A DNA stretch of 64,000 bases, from positions 836,001 to 900,000 of the forward strand of contig CAJZHL010000010.1 in NCBI GenBank assembly GCA_916048055.1. Reading direction: 5' to 3'. Under the pieces are notes generated by a model. The model had not been told where the DNA came from, ran no database searches, and saw nothing but the letters and a program-made list of their open reading frames with translations. Position numbers and translations under genes: made by a program. Origin of the DNA: Pedinophyceae sp. YPF-701 (taxonomy: Eukaryota > Chlorophyta > Pedinophyceae). Numbering within the stretch: the stretch's first letter is position 1; each line of letters begins with the position of its first letter. Of this stretch, positions 34,236 to 43,307 are shown piece by piece.

Positions 34236-35626
34236 TCACTTGCGCCCCGTAGCGGGCGGCGGCGGCAGCTGCGCCACTTCCGCGGTCGTCGCAAACCATT
34301 TCGGGATCAGCTCCCGCACGAACGGGTACAGGTCGGCGTACGCCTGCAGCTCGCACGCACACACAGCGCACGCGTCATGCCCGGCGGCTCGCGTGCACAG
34401 CACGTCGGGCTCGCGCACGCCGCGCACGCCGCGCACCTGCATGATCGTCGACTCCGCCTGCCCGCTGAAGTGGCTCAGCTCCTTGAACGTCACCTCCCCT
34501 GCCGCCCGCTTGCGAACCCACTTGGGCAGGTGCGACAGCATGTAAATGATCGCCGTCGCGACCGTCTGCGGGTGCTTGGCGTCCCACGCCTGCGACACGC
34601 GGTTCTGCACCTTGGAGTCGTCCTTGGGCTTCGCGGCGTTCGCGGTCTCCACGCACGCCTGCCGGAACAGATGCCAGTCCTGGGTCTGCGTCATGCCGAG
34701 CTGCCTGCACGCACGCGGCGGCGCGCACGCAGCGGGGCCGGTCGGTGCGCTGCGTGGTCGCGCAGGCGCGCTCGGCGGCGCGGCGGGTCAGCCCTGCGGC
34801 GCGTCGCTGCGCGGGCCGTCGGCGGGCGTGCTGGGCGGCGCGCACCCGCAGAACTGGTACATGAGGTCCGCCGGGTGGGAGACTTGGTGCGTGGCGTCGA
34901 ACTTCTGCTTCCAGCTCGGCACCTTCTCGAGCACTTCCTTCATGGAGATCTCAATGGCCTTCTGCCCCTTGTTGAGTTTCTTGGTGTCGAGCTTGGCGAG
35001 GTAGCGCATGACCTTCTGCGTGACGGGGTGCCCGTTCATTTTCGCGGCGTAGATGACGCAGCCGGCGACCAGCGCCTTGTTCTGCACGCCCTGGAGGTTC
35101 TTCAAGCAGTGCTTCTTGACGTCCCTCGCGAGCGTGATGGCGTCGTCCGCGACCTCCGTCGGCAGCTTGAGCTGGTCGACGTAGGCCTTGACGACCGGCC
35201 GCTCCCTCCTCAGCCACTTGTCGATGCCACGCGCGCGGCTGTCCGCGCCCCGGTTGGCCTGCCCGGCCACCTGCACGCCGAGGCCGCCGTCCTCGTACAG
35301 GAAGTCCACGGCCCGGCCGACGCGCGTAGCGTCGTCCGTCTGCTTGTCCTTCTCCGAAAAATTCCGCCATTCCGTGCGCTCGTCGATCACACCGGACTCG
35401 TTCACTGCGCAGCACATCAACGCGCTCTCGCGTGGGATGCGGGGGTCAACGCAAGCGTACCGCGGCACCGGCAGATCAAGTGATATCGTCACTCACCTAC
35501 GCCGCAGACCCTGCACACCCGGCACCCCTCAGCGTCCAGCATGACCTGGTCGCTCTGGCAGTCGAAACAGATGCTCGCCCCGCCCGCAGACAGCCCCGCC
35601 CCTGCCCCAGATCCGCCCTGCGCCAT
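34236..35626 (-). CDS. TFIIB: Transcription initiation factor IIB
   Basis: Exons 35497-35626, 34846-35404, 34437-34704 and 34236-34343 (354 aa). TFIIB bridges TBP-bound promoters and RNA polymerase II. The N-terminal zinc ribbon is CFDCQSDQVMLDAEGCRVCR (residues about 20-40), completed by the splice into CGVVNESGVIDERTEWRNFS, the B-reader region. Cyclin repeat 1 includes KHCLKNLQGVQNKALVAGCV and IYAAKMNGHPVTQKVMRYLA. Repeat 2 is PQTVATAIIYMLSHLPKWVR with TFKELSHFSGQAESTIMQ, then AYADLYPFVRELIPKWF. The repeat 2 start is extended by about 35 residues (TNAAKPKDDSKVQNRVSQAW-like insert) relative to animal TFIIB. The first intron contains the only GTGAGT donor here that gives a phase-1 join. Confidence 0.93.
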
Positions 35627-36052
35627 GTTGGAGTCTGTATCCACGCGCTGACGTCGATTCTACGTCCCGGTCACCCGGCTGGTGCGCAGAATGGCCCCAC
35701 TAGGGCGAACGTGGCACGCAACGAATTGCGGGGCGCAAGCTGGCTTCCCCACTCCAGAACTGGCGCCGCGCAACCAGTACCAGCACCGCTTCTGCGCCCG
35801 TGGCGCGTCGCGGCTCCCCCATGAGCCCGGGGCGTCGCAACCATGCCCCCCCTACGTCGCTGTCATGCTTCACGACACGCCCCCCGGCGCACCGCGCCAC
35901 CCGCGCGCACATGGCCACGACGCCCCGCCGTGCCGCGCAAAGCCCGTGCTCGCCGCCTGCGGGGCGCGCCACGTCCACCGTGCGACACCCCGGCAGATTT
36001 CCCGAGGCAGGGTATCCGCGGTGGGGCAGCGAGATCGCGCCCGGCAGACGCC
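35627..36052. other. Divergent intergenic region, no gene seen
   Basis: Between the 5' ends of TFIIB (-) and the HAD-like gene (+). It presumably contains both promoters, but no element was recognised. Confidence 0.5.
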
Positions 36053-37820
36053 ATGCCTGTCGCTCGGACGTGCGTCTCCCCGCTGAGCGCTTGCGATGCG
36101 CAGGCAGGGCGCTGCAGGGCGGCCCAGGCCCGTAGCCGGCCGCGGGCGCCGCCGACGCAGGGGTGGCACCGGGTGGGGCGCGTACGGGGGCCCTGTGTGC
36201 GGGCGCGCGCGGGGGGCGGCGCGCGAGGGCCGCAGGCAATCGTGCTCGGCCTGAACGGCGTCGTGGGCGACGTGCGCGACCTCTACCTCGCAGGTACCTC
36301 ACTGCCTACCTCCCGGCTTGGCAAGGCGTTTGCGCGGGTGCTGTTGAGAGCGGCGCCCGCGTGTGCGCGTCACGGAGCGCCTGTGCGTGCATGCACGCCG
36401 CTGAGTCATGATTGGAGGAACCGAGGCCGGTCACGTGCTCTCCTCCGCAGCGGCGTTCGAGACGGCGCGGGAGCTGTGGGGGCAGGAGGTGTTGCCAGGG
36501 TCGTCTTGGCTGCTGTACCGGCAGCGCGGGCGCGACGCCTGGGCCGCGCTCAACGAGCCCTGGGAGGCCACCGTGCTCCTGCGCGTCCTCGCCGCCGAGG
36601 GCGTCGTCGGCGGGCGTTCGCTCAAGTCGGGTGCGCGCTGACTCAGCAGGGGTCTTTTGCGCGCCACGGCGTCCGTCGTCGAGGGCAGGGGCCGACCGTG
36701 GCGCTCGTCCATGTCTCTAATTCGCGCAGGTCGGGCCGGCCCGAGCCTGGCGCGGGATTCGCGACAGGACGCGTTTCAGCGCGGGCGGACAGGCGTGCGA
36801 CCGCTGGCGGCGGTCGAGCTGGTCGAGAACTGGGACATGGCGCTCGAGGCGTCGCTCCTGCGCTGGGGCGCGCTGGCGTCCGTGCCGGACCTGAAAGACG
36901 CGTTCTCGCAGCACACAGCCGCGTGGCTGCGACGCATCGAGGTCCGCTGGCCCTGACGCGCGCTGCGCTGCGCACCGAGCAGCCCGCGACCCCCTGCGTA
37001 GCACAGTCCTACGGCCAGCGAGCGCGCCGATGGCTTCCCACGGACGCATGCCCGTGCTCGGGACTTGCAAACGTGCGCGGCGCTCGGCGACGTTGTGCAG
37101 GACCAGGAGGACAAGTACGCGGAGATGGCGGCTGCGGGCGACCCGGAGGAGGCAGACGTGGACGCGATGCGCTCGTTCGACTCGGAGAACATGCCGGATC
37201 TGGTGCCCGAGATCGTGCCTCACCAACCAGTGGTGGCCTCGATCAACGCCGCGTGCAGGCTGAACAGCGGCGGCGACGAGGCGCAGGTGCGGCGCAGGGA
37301 GAGGGAAGGGGGTCCGACTGCGCGCCGTGCCCTTGAGGTGCCTCACGCCGCCTTGAGTCGCTTCTCGGAGACCTGCGTCGCGTGCGTTGTGTGCTGCTCC
37401 TGCCTGCAGTGCCGGCTGCGGCTGTACTGCGCGGGCGACGCGGGCATCTCGTGGGAGGAGGTCACGGCGCCGCTGCTGCGGCGGATGGGCGTCGCGGACG
37501 GCGCGATGGCGCCACAGCCGGACCACGCGCGCCCTGACTCGGGGGCGGACCTGCCGTCTGACGTGCGCGTGGTCGAGGGCTGCGCGGGGGGGCTGCGGCG
37601 CTGGCGCGGCGAGGTCGGGCGGGAGAGGGTCGAGGCGATCCTGGGCGAGGGGGCCTCCTTGGCCCGGGCGGAGGTGCGGTTGGCGGGATGGGGCTGGGCC
37701 AGCGCATCGCAGCGGGCGCGCGAGGAGCGGAAGGGGGCGACGGTGGTGGACGAGCTGCTGCTGGCGGAGATGCTGGGCGTGTCGGAGTGCAGGGAGGTCA
37801 TGGACGGGGTCGCGTGGTGA
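36053..37820 (+). CDS. HAD-superfamily protein, plant/cyanobacterial type, with all catalytic motifs degenerate
   Basis: Exons 36053-36293, 36451-36630, 36730-36941, 37101-37286 and 37410-37820 (409 aa). The N-terminus fits a transit peptide. The sequence aligns along its length with a plant and cyanobacterial HAD family (Arabidopsis At2g45990 type, from memory). Motif I is VLGLNGVVGDV where the family has L-D-F-D-G-V; WEATVLLRVLA matches the cap; VENWDMAL matches its helix; LYCAGDAGISWEEVTAPLLR replaces the I-V-T-T-K-Q strand; and VVEGCAGGL with RLAGWGWASASQRAREE replaces the V-E-D-R and D-W-G-Y motifs. Every catalytic Asp is therefore Gly or Asn. The donor at 36942 (GTCCGC) is weak; without it the protein would end at 36956 (215 aa). 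I favour one gene because both halves match one family. Confidence 0.7.
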
Positions 37821-38248
37821 TGTCAAGGGGGGTGTGACGGTCCGAGACTTGTTCTTCCCAAACACCGCGTCGGTGTCACGGGAGCCAGGTGCGACAGCGA
37901 TCGCGGGCCGCGTGCAGTGCGACCGGGAGATTCGCTCCGAGATCGCGGTAGAAGCACTCGCCGCGCACGCCTCCAGGCTGCCGCTGGTATTGCTGTGTGC
38001 CGGTCACGTTGGACGCTTTCGGCGTTTCGGCGACACACGCGATCGCGGTCTTGCGATACTTAGGTTGAGTGTCACGTACGGGAGCCCTGTCGGCCGCGGC
38101 CAGCTTCTGCGAGCAGCGCTGGCGTGCGCAAGGAGAGCAGAAGAGTCCTTGGGGGCGGTAGCGGCCTCTAGCTGGCGGCGCGTGGCAGCCGCCGGCGGCG
38201 GAAGGGCGTGGCGAAGTCCTTAGAAGTGCGTAGGCGCCAAGCAGCGAG
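37821..38248. other. Intergenic, no gene seen
   Basis: Tandem spacer between the HAD-like gene and RPC11. A G6-TGTG word occurs at 37829-37838, just after the HAD stop codon. Confidence 0.5.
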
Positions 38249-38954
38249 ATGGTGTTCCTCATGTTCTGCCCGGCGTGCGCAAATATGCTAGCGCTGAAGA
38301 AGGCGGCGAGCCGAGGAACGGACGAGGCGCTCATGCGCCTGTACTGCGGCTCCTGCGACTACGAGTACGAAATGGACCGCACGATATCGCAGGTGCGCCG
38401 AATGTGCCGACTGCGGGCGGTAGCGCTGGAGTGCACTTGGCACGCAGCGCCGCCGACGCGCCGAAACACGGGTACTGCGGCACAATGCGCGCTCTGTCCA
38501 TGTACTTGGGGATCAGTCGCAGCTTTTCAGCGCCGTTTCGTGTGGTGCGACGGCTCGACGCGCCTTCGCAGAGCTCAATCAACGGCACCCCTGCTCACCA
38601 GCGGTCCTGTGCTCCTACGGCCATATCCTCTGCCTCCAGGATGTTCCCCTGGAGAAGAAAGACGTGGACGACGTGCTCGGGAGCGAGGAGATGTGGGCGA
38701 CCGCCGCGAAGACGCAAGGCAAGCCTGTGCACAACCACCTGCTGCTTCTGCGCCTTCCACCGCCCGACGTCTCGACGCGCGCAACGCTCCTCGCCCAGCG
38801 CATTTCACACCGTCCCTCCGCCGCTGCAGCGATGTGTCCGCGCTGCCACCACGACGAGGCCTACCTGAAGGAATTTCAGACGCGGTCAGCGGACGAGCCG
38901 ACGACGCGGTACCACCGCTGCACCAAGTGCCACCACGCGTGGAAAGAGGACTAG
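38249..38954 (+). CDS. RPC11: RNA polymerase III subunit C11 (POLR3K)
   Basis: Exons 38249-38392, 38640-38718 and 38830-38954 (115 aa, normal length). C11 gives Pol III its intrinsic RNA cleavage activity and is needed for termination and reinitiation. The N-terminal zinc ribbon uses FCPACANML and LYCGSCDYEYEM. The linker VPLEKKDVDDVLGSEEMW is typical. The C-terminal TFIIS-like ribbon uses MCPRCHHDEAYLKEFQ and HRCTKCHHAWKED, with the essential acidic hairpin RSADEPTT intact. The second intron starts GCAAGC (GC-AG), giving a phase-1 join that produces the correct KTQAMCPRC junction. Confidence 0.94.
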
Positions 38955-39390
38955 CCCCAAGCGACCGCGCACGCCGCCAGACGCCCTCCACGCGCCGCAA
39001 GCACCCACTGCAGTCGCTGTCCCATCCCCTTCGCCGCTCACGTCCCCGCTCTGCGTTCCGCGTGAAACTCAAGATCTCCACCACCCATACCTCGTCTCGC
39101 GACCGACCACGCCAAAAAATCCGTCGTCGCGCACCACCGCTGTGTGCTGCGCCCGTCACACACTGCCGTCGGCCTGGCGCTCGGGCGGCTCGTGGCGTGC
39201 AAGCATTGTCGCTGCGGCGTGGAGAGTGGGCTTTCTGCCCGCGTCGCACAGCACACCGCCCGCCTGACTGCCCGATCTCGGGCCTGTTTTTCAAATCATG
39301 AACTTGCTCGGTCACAGCTGCATGAGGGGGGGGGATCGGTGACCCGCGGCGGACAGAGCACCCGAGGACGCGAGTCCGAACTCGACCCCG
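38955..39390. other. Convergent 3' spacer, no gene seen
   Basis: Separates the 3' ends of RPC11 (+) and the LRR gene (-). The plus-strand frame across it is a shadow without motifs. A G9 run is present near 39327. Confidence 0.5.
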
Positions 39391-40785
39391 TCAGCGGGCG
39401 CACCCTGCTGGTGACTCGACAAGGGCTCCTGACTCAGGGGGGTGTCGCTCCTTGTGACTTGTTCTTCCTCTCTCCTTCCGGGCACCAGGTCGGCCTCCGC
39501 GATTCCTTCGCGTCCTCCGGGGTCTCTGGCGTTTGCTGCTGCGAGGCGCCAGCGCCAGAGCTGCGAGGCCAGCGGCAACGGCTGAGAGCCCAATCGCAAG
39601 GACAGCGGTGGAAGTCCCAGACCGGGCTGCCGTCTCGCCGCCGTCGCGGCGCGCCCCGACGCGCGCGTGCGGAGGGGCTGGAGTGTCCAGCCGCAGACGC
39701 GTAGGGTCGCAAAGAACTGAACCGGCGTCCCAGGGCATCTGGTTGCTGCTGCAGCTGCCATGGCTGACAAAAACCTTGCATCCGCCGCACGCGCTCTCCA
39801 ACGCCTGCGCCTCCGCCAAGCCAATCTCGTTGCCCTGCAGGCACAGCTCCTCGAGGCACGCGGGGCCCCGCCGCAGCGCCAGCACCAACCACTCGATGGT
39901 AACGGCACATATTCCGCAGCCTCTCAGCGACAGCTGCCGCAGCGTTTTGTTCCGAGCTAGTGCCCCGCACAGCGCGGTTGCGGCGTTGTCCCAGAGCTCG
40001 TGGTAGCCGTCCATGCGTAGCGCGCGGAGGCCCGGCGAGAGTCGCAGCAGTTCCCCCAACACCGCGACGGCGTCCGTCGTAAGAGGAGGGCCCCGCGGCT
40101 TCCCCGGCTGCGCGGAGATGCGCAGCTCCTGGAGGGTGTGCCGCGCCGGGCCCTTCAGGAGGCCACGCGCAACCGCCACCATGCCCCGACCGCCAATGCC
40201 GTTGTTGTCCAAATCGAGGATTCGAAGCTGTTGGCACTTCACCAGCGCGCCAGCGACGACCCTTGCGCCGCTGTCGCGCAGACTATTGTCGCGGAGATGC
40301 AACTCGTGGAGCTGCGTGCAGCACTGCACTAGCGTAGCGACCTTCATCGCGCCGGGTGTGCCGGTGACGTTGTTGGAGCTGAGGTCGAGCTTACGCAACG
40401 ACGCGCAAAGACCCTGCTGCCGAGACAGCATGTTGTCGAGGACGCGCGGACTGATCACCAGGTCGCACGCGTGCAGCTTCAGCTCCCTGAGCGCGCGGGC
40501 ACCTTGCAGCGCGCGTGCGAGCGCCGCACCGCTGCGCTGCAGAATCGCCGCGTCACGGATCTCGAGGGTGCGGATGTGGCGCATCGCTGCGAGAGCGACA
40601 ACGACGCCCTGCACGAGGGCGCGGCTCTCCCCGCGGGGCGCGTCGACAGCGACCGATGTACCGCGAGCAGGCACCACCAGCGCCCTGGCACGTTCAGGGC
40701 TTCGTGGCTCCGTCATTGCGTCCGTCGTTGCCTCTGGCCGGCGCAGAAAGTCGGAACCTGTACGCACGATTGTGTGCCGGGACAA
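39391..40785 (-). CDS. Leucine-rich-repeat protein with C-terminal membrane segment
   Basis: A single-exon frame of 464 aa. From about residue 70 to 320 it holds ribonuclease-inhibitor-like LRRs with the L-x-x-L-x-L-x-x-N/C-x-L pattern, for example LRKLDLSSNNVTGTPGAMKV, LHELHLRDNSLRDSGARVV, LRILDLDNNGIGGRGMVAVA, LRQLSLRGCGICAVTIEWL and LEELCLQGNEIGLAEAQAL. These solenoids usually bind other proteins; no partner can be inferred. After a linker, STAVLAIGLSAVAAGLAALA is a likely single transmembrane helix, followed by a very basic tail (SSKRQRPRRTRRNRGG) of about 50 residues, suggesting a tail-proximal anchor with the LRRs on the other side. No signal peptide is apparent. The lack of introns is unusual for this window. 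Confidence 0.78.
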   Translation of the reverse strand: MSRHTIVRTGSDFLRRPEATTDAMTEPRSPERARALVVPARGTSVAVDAPRGESRALVQGVVVALAAMRHIRTLEIRDAAILQRSGAALARALQGARALRELKLHACDLVISPRVLDNMLSRQQGLCASLRKLDLSSNNVTGTPGAMKVATLVQCCTQLHELHLRDNSLRDSGARVVAGALVKCQQLRILDLDNNGIGGRGMVAVARGLLKGPARHTLQELRISAQPGKPRGPPLTTDAVAVLGELLRLSPGLRALRMDGYHELWDNAATALCGALARNKTLRQLSLRGCGICAVTIEWLVLALRRGPACLEELCLQGNEIGLAEAQALESACGGCKVFVSHGSCSSNQMPWDAGSVLCDPTRLRLDTPAPPHARVGARRDGGETAARSGTSTAVLAIGLSAVAAGLAALALAPRSSKRQRPRRTRRNRGGRPGARKERGRTSHKERHPPESGALVESPAGCAR

Positions 40786-41308
40786 AGCGTTACGTCGGGG
40801 TGGTTCGGACCCATTCGAGGCCGTCGTCGATGAGACGCGCTAGGAGGGGGCGCGCAATGCGCCAGGAACGGCGGAAGCGCAGCGTTCTGTCGATCCGCCG
40901 CGTGCGCAACGAGCGACACCATGAGCCGCGGCGCTCGTGAGGTCCAGCTTGGCAGGCAACTACCGAGGGGAAACGAACAGACACAGAGACAGTAAGCAAC
41001 GCAAGGGGCGCTGACGCCGCTGCACGCACACGCGCGGGATCGTGCGCGGCGTTCGGCTCTCTTCTCGTCCAGTACCGCGCAGCACGCCGCTTTGCAGCGC
41101 GCTCGCACCTGCTCGTCTCCGACGGCACGACAGGCGGCAGCAAAAGGGACAGACCGCGGCGCGTCGCGCACGCACGCCATCCGCAGCGGGTCGCTGGGAA
41201 GCCTGGATCAAATCTGACCGGTGTGGCCTTGCCGGCCTCTCGTGCGCGCCCCAGAGCTCGCGATTGCCCGCACCGGCCCTGGGGGTGTTTACACCTGCGT
41301 CAACGACC
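40786..41308. other. Intergenic, no gene seen
   Basis: Between the LRR 5' end and the 3' end of the M41-like gene, both minus strand. Nothing recognisable. Confidence 0.5.
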
Positions 41309-42939
41309 CTACACGTCCTCGCAGTCCTTTAGCCCGTCCTCGATGATCCGCACGCACTCCGCGACGGGCTCCCCGCGGTACATCGCGTCCGCGAGCCGCC
41401 CGTGCACCGCGCGGTGTCGCCGGAGCAGCTCCACTGTGTTGAGCACCGCCCACCGCACCTCCCCGTCGGCCTTCTTCTGCGAGAACCCCAGCGCGCGCAT
41501 CAGGCCGTCCAGCTGCTGCACGTCCGCGATGCCGCCCTCCGCGCGCCCGAAGTACATGTACTCCGTCGCCACGCCCGCCAGCGCCACGCACGCAAAGCGC
41601 TCCAGCGACGACGCCTTGAGCTTCCCGCTGGCCACCTCGCGCTGCACAACACGCGGAGGACGCGCGTTCGGACGACCGCGGCTCCGATCTTGCCGCGGGT
41701 GGCGAGCTGGTCCCGGTCCGCGCCGCGGATTGTTGGGGGGAGTCGGCGCTAGTAGAACAACAACACATGCGAAGTTGTCGTGTCGTACTGCGAGGAGTAC
41801 GCGTCTGCTGGGCCCAAGGAGTCGCGCCGCGTCGGCTCACGCGAGCGCCGCGGGCTGCGCCTGCCGCCGTCGACAACGCAACTGTCCGGCACGCGCACGT
41901 GCGTGACGTCGTCGTGCCACGACAGGGGAGGCGCGCACCTGGAAGGCGCCGTCGCAGAACTTGCAGCCGGCCTGGACGTTGAGGACGCGGTACCTCCGGA
42001 ACGCGTCGAGCGACGAGAGGCAGTAGTCGCGCGGCAGCAGGCCCACCAGGTAGGCCGTTAGAAAGTGCCCTGCTTCGTGGAGGGCGACGCGGTTCGCGTA
42101 GTCCTTGTCGACGAAGCGCGCCGCGGTGTCCACGACGAGCGCCTCGACGCCGCCCATGTTCGCCACCTGCGACGGCGGGGGCGGCGGGCCGGTGGGCGCG
42201 AGCGGGGACGGGCGTGTGTGTTTGCATTGCAAGCGATAATTCAAGTTGCGGGCGGGACGCGCCTGGTCCGCGACGAGGAGGAACGCGGTGCCGCCAAGGA
42301 TGGCGATGACCTGGTCGACCTTCCAGTGCAGCCCGAACGACGCCGCCATGAGCCCCGCGAGCGCCGCGACCTGCAGTGTCGTGCGGACCTTGTCCAGGGT
42401 CGTGTCCTCCGGCGCCAGGAACTTCTCAGCCTCGATCTTGTTCAGGCGCAGCTCCTGCAGCACGGACGAGGATATGAACGTCCGTTTCGCAGCCAGTTCG
42501 CGCCACATCGCGGCCGCCCGGCGCGGAACGCGGCGATCCAGCAGAGACCAGGGCGTGCGTCGCGCGCTGCGCGCCGCCGTGGAAACGGCGCGGAGCCTAC
42601 CTCAAGCGTGTAGTCGCGCTTCGGCACGCTCCTCGCCCCGCCGTACGCCCGCAGCCCCCCGCTCCCCTTGAGCTCCTCCGCCACCTGCACAGCTCGCGCC
42701 TCCACCTCCGCCTCGTCCTTCCCGGGCTTCAGCGCGTCGCTCAGCCGCCTGATCGCCTCGTCCAGCGACACCCCCGCCTGCCCTTTCTGCGGGGTCGCCG
42801 CCGCGGGTGCGCCCCCGGCCGCGGCTGACTCGGGCTCCGCAGCAAGCTGCACCCTCCTACGAACCGTGCGCAGGAAGACTGAGCGTCTGCGTGGGGCCGA
42901 CGGCCTGTACAGCGGCTTGTATGGCGCAGGATGCGCCAT
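41309..42939 (-). CDS. M41-type metalloprotease without AAA domain (VIR3-like, plastid)
   Basis: Exons 42601-42939, 42263-42454, 41939-42166 and 41309-41641 (363 aa). It matches a plant/algal plastid family including Arabidopsis VIRESCENT3 (from memory). An N-terminal targeting-like region rich in Arg, Ala and Pro is followed by a helical part with a hydrophobic stretch (AALAGLMAASFG, VIAILGGTAFLLVADQ), probably membrane-linked. The zinc-binding HEAGH lies in VALHEAGHFLTAYLVGLLPR, and the conserved strand is RRYRVLNVQAGCKF. The C-terminal block LAGVATEYMYFGRAEGGIAD supplies the likely third ligand Asp, then GFSQKKADGEVRWAVLNTV. It has M41 (FtsH) chemistry but no ATPase motor. An upstream in-frame Met (MCGPRSLGTAQ) would add 11 residues. 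The 42167-42262 intron starts GCGCGT (GC-AG). Confidence 0.87.
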
Positions 42940-43307
42940 TTGCGCGGTTCCTAGGCTCCTTGGTCCGCACATCGTGGCCTGCGCGGGTGCCCTAGCAGCG
43001 CAGCACAGCGCCAGCGGAGACACAAGGTGATGTCTGCGGTTCGTCCAGACGATGACCGCAAGGGCTCCTTCTGACGCGCACGCGCGCGCCGCGGCCACTT
43101 GTCGCGGAGCCCTGGCCCGTCATCCGGCTTGGAGGGGGTCCGAAGTATGACAGCGAGCAAGTGCCAGAACCCCCCTGAACCCACAAAGGCAGCCTCTCCC
43201 GCTCACAAGCGCAATCAGCCAGCAGCGCACACACACACACGCGCCATCCCCGTCCACGCTTTCCTCACAGCACACCGCCTCACACCGCCTCACACCCCCG
43301 GGGGCCA
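42940..43307. other. Intergenic with CA microsatellite, no gene seen
   Basis: Between the M41-like gene 5' end and the PES1 3' end. It contains a short (CA)n tract at about 43228-43239 and the near-repeat CACAGCACACCGCCTCACACCGCCTCACAC at 43266-43295. No gene is supported. Confidence 0.5.

Noticed and set aside
36053-36956. HAD-like gene as a separate 215-aa protein ending at 36956
   Set aside because: The downstream exons contain the missing C-terminal HAD strands, so one gene is more likely, although the donor GTCCGC is weak.
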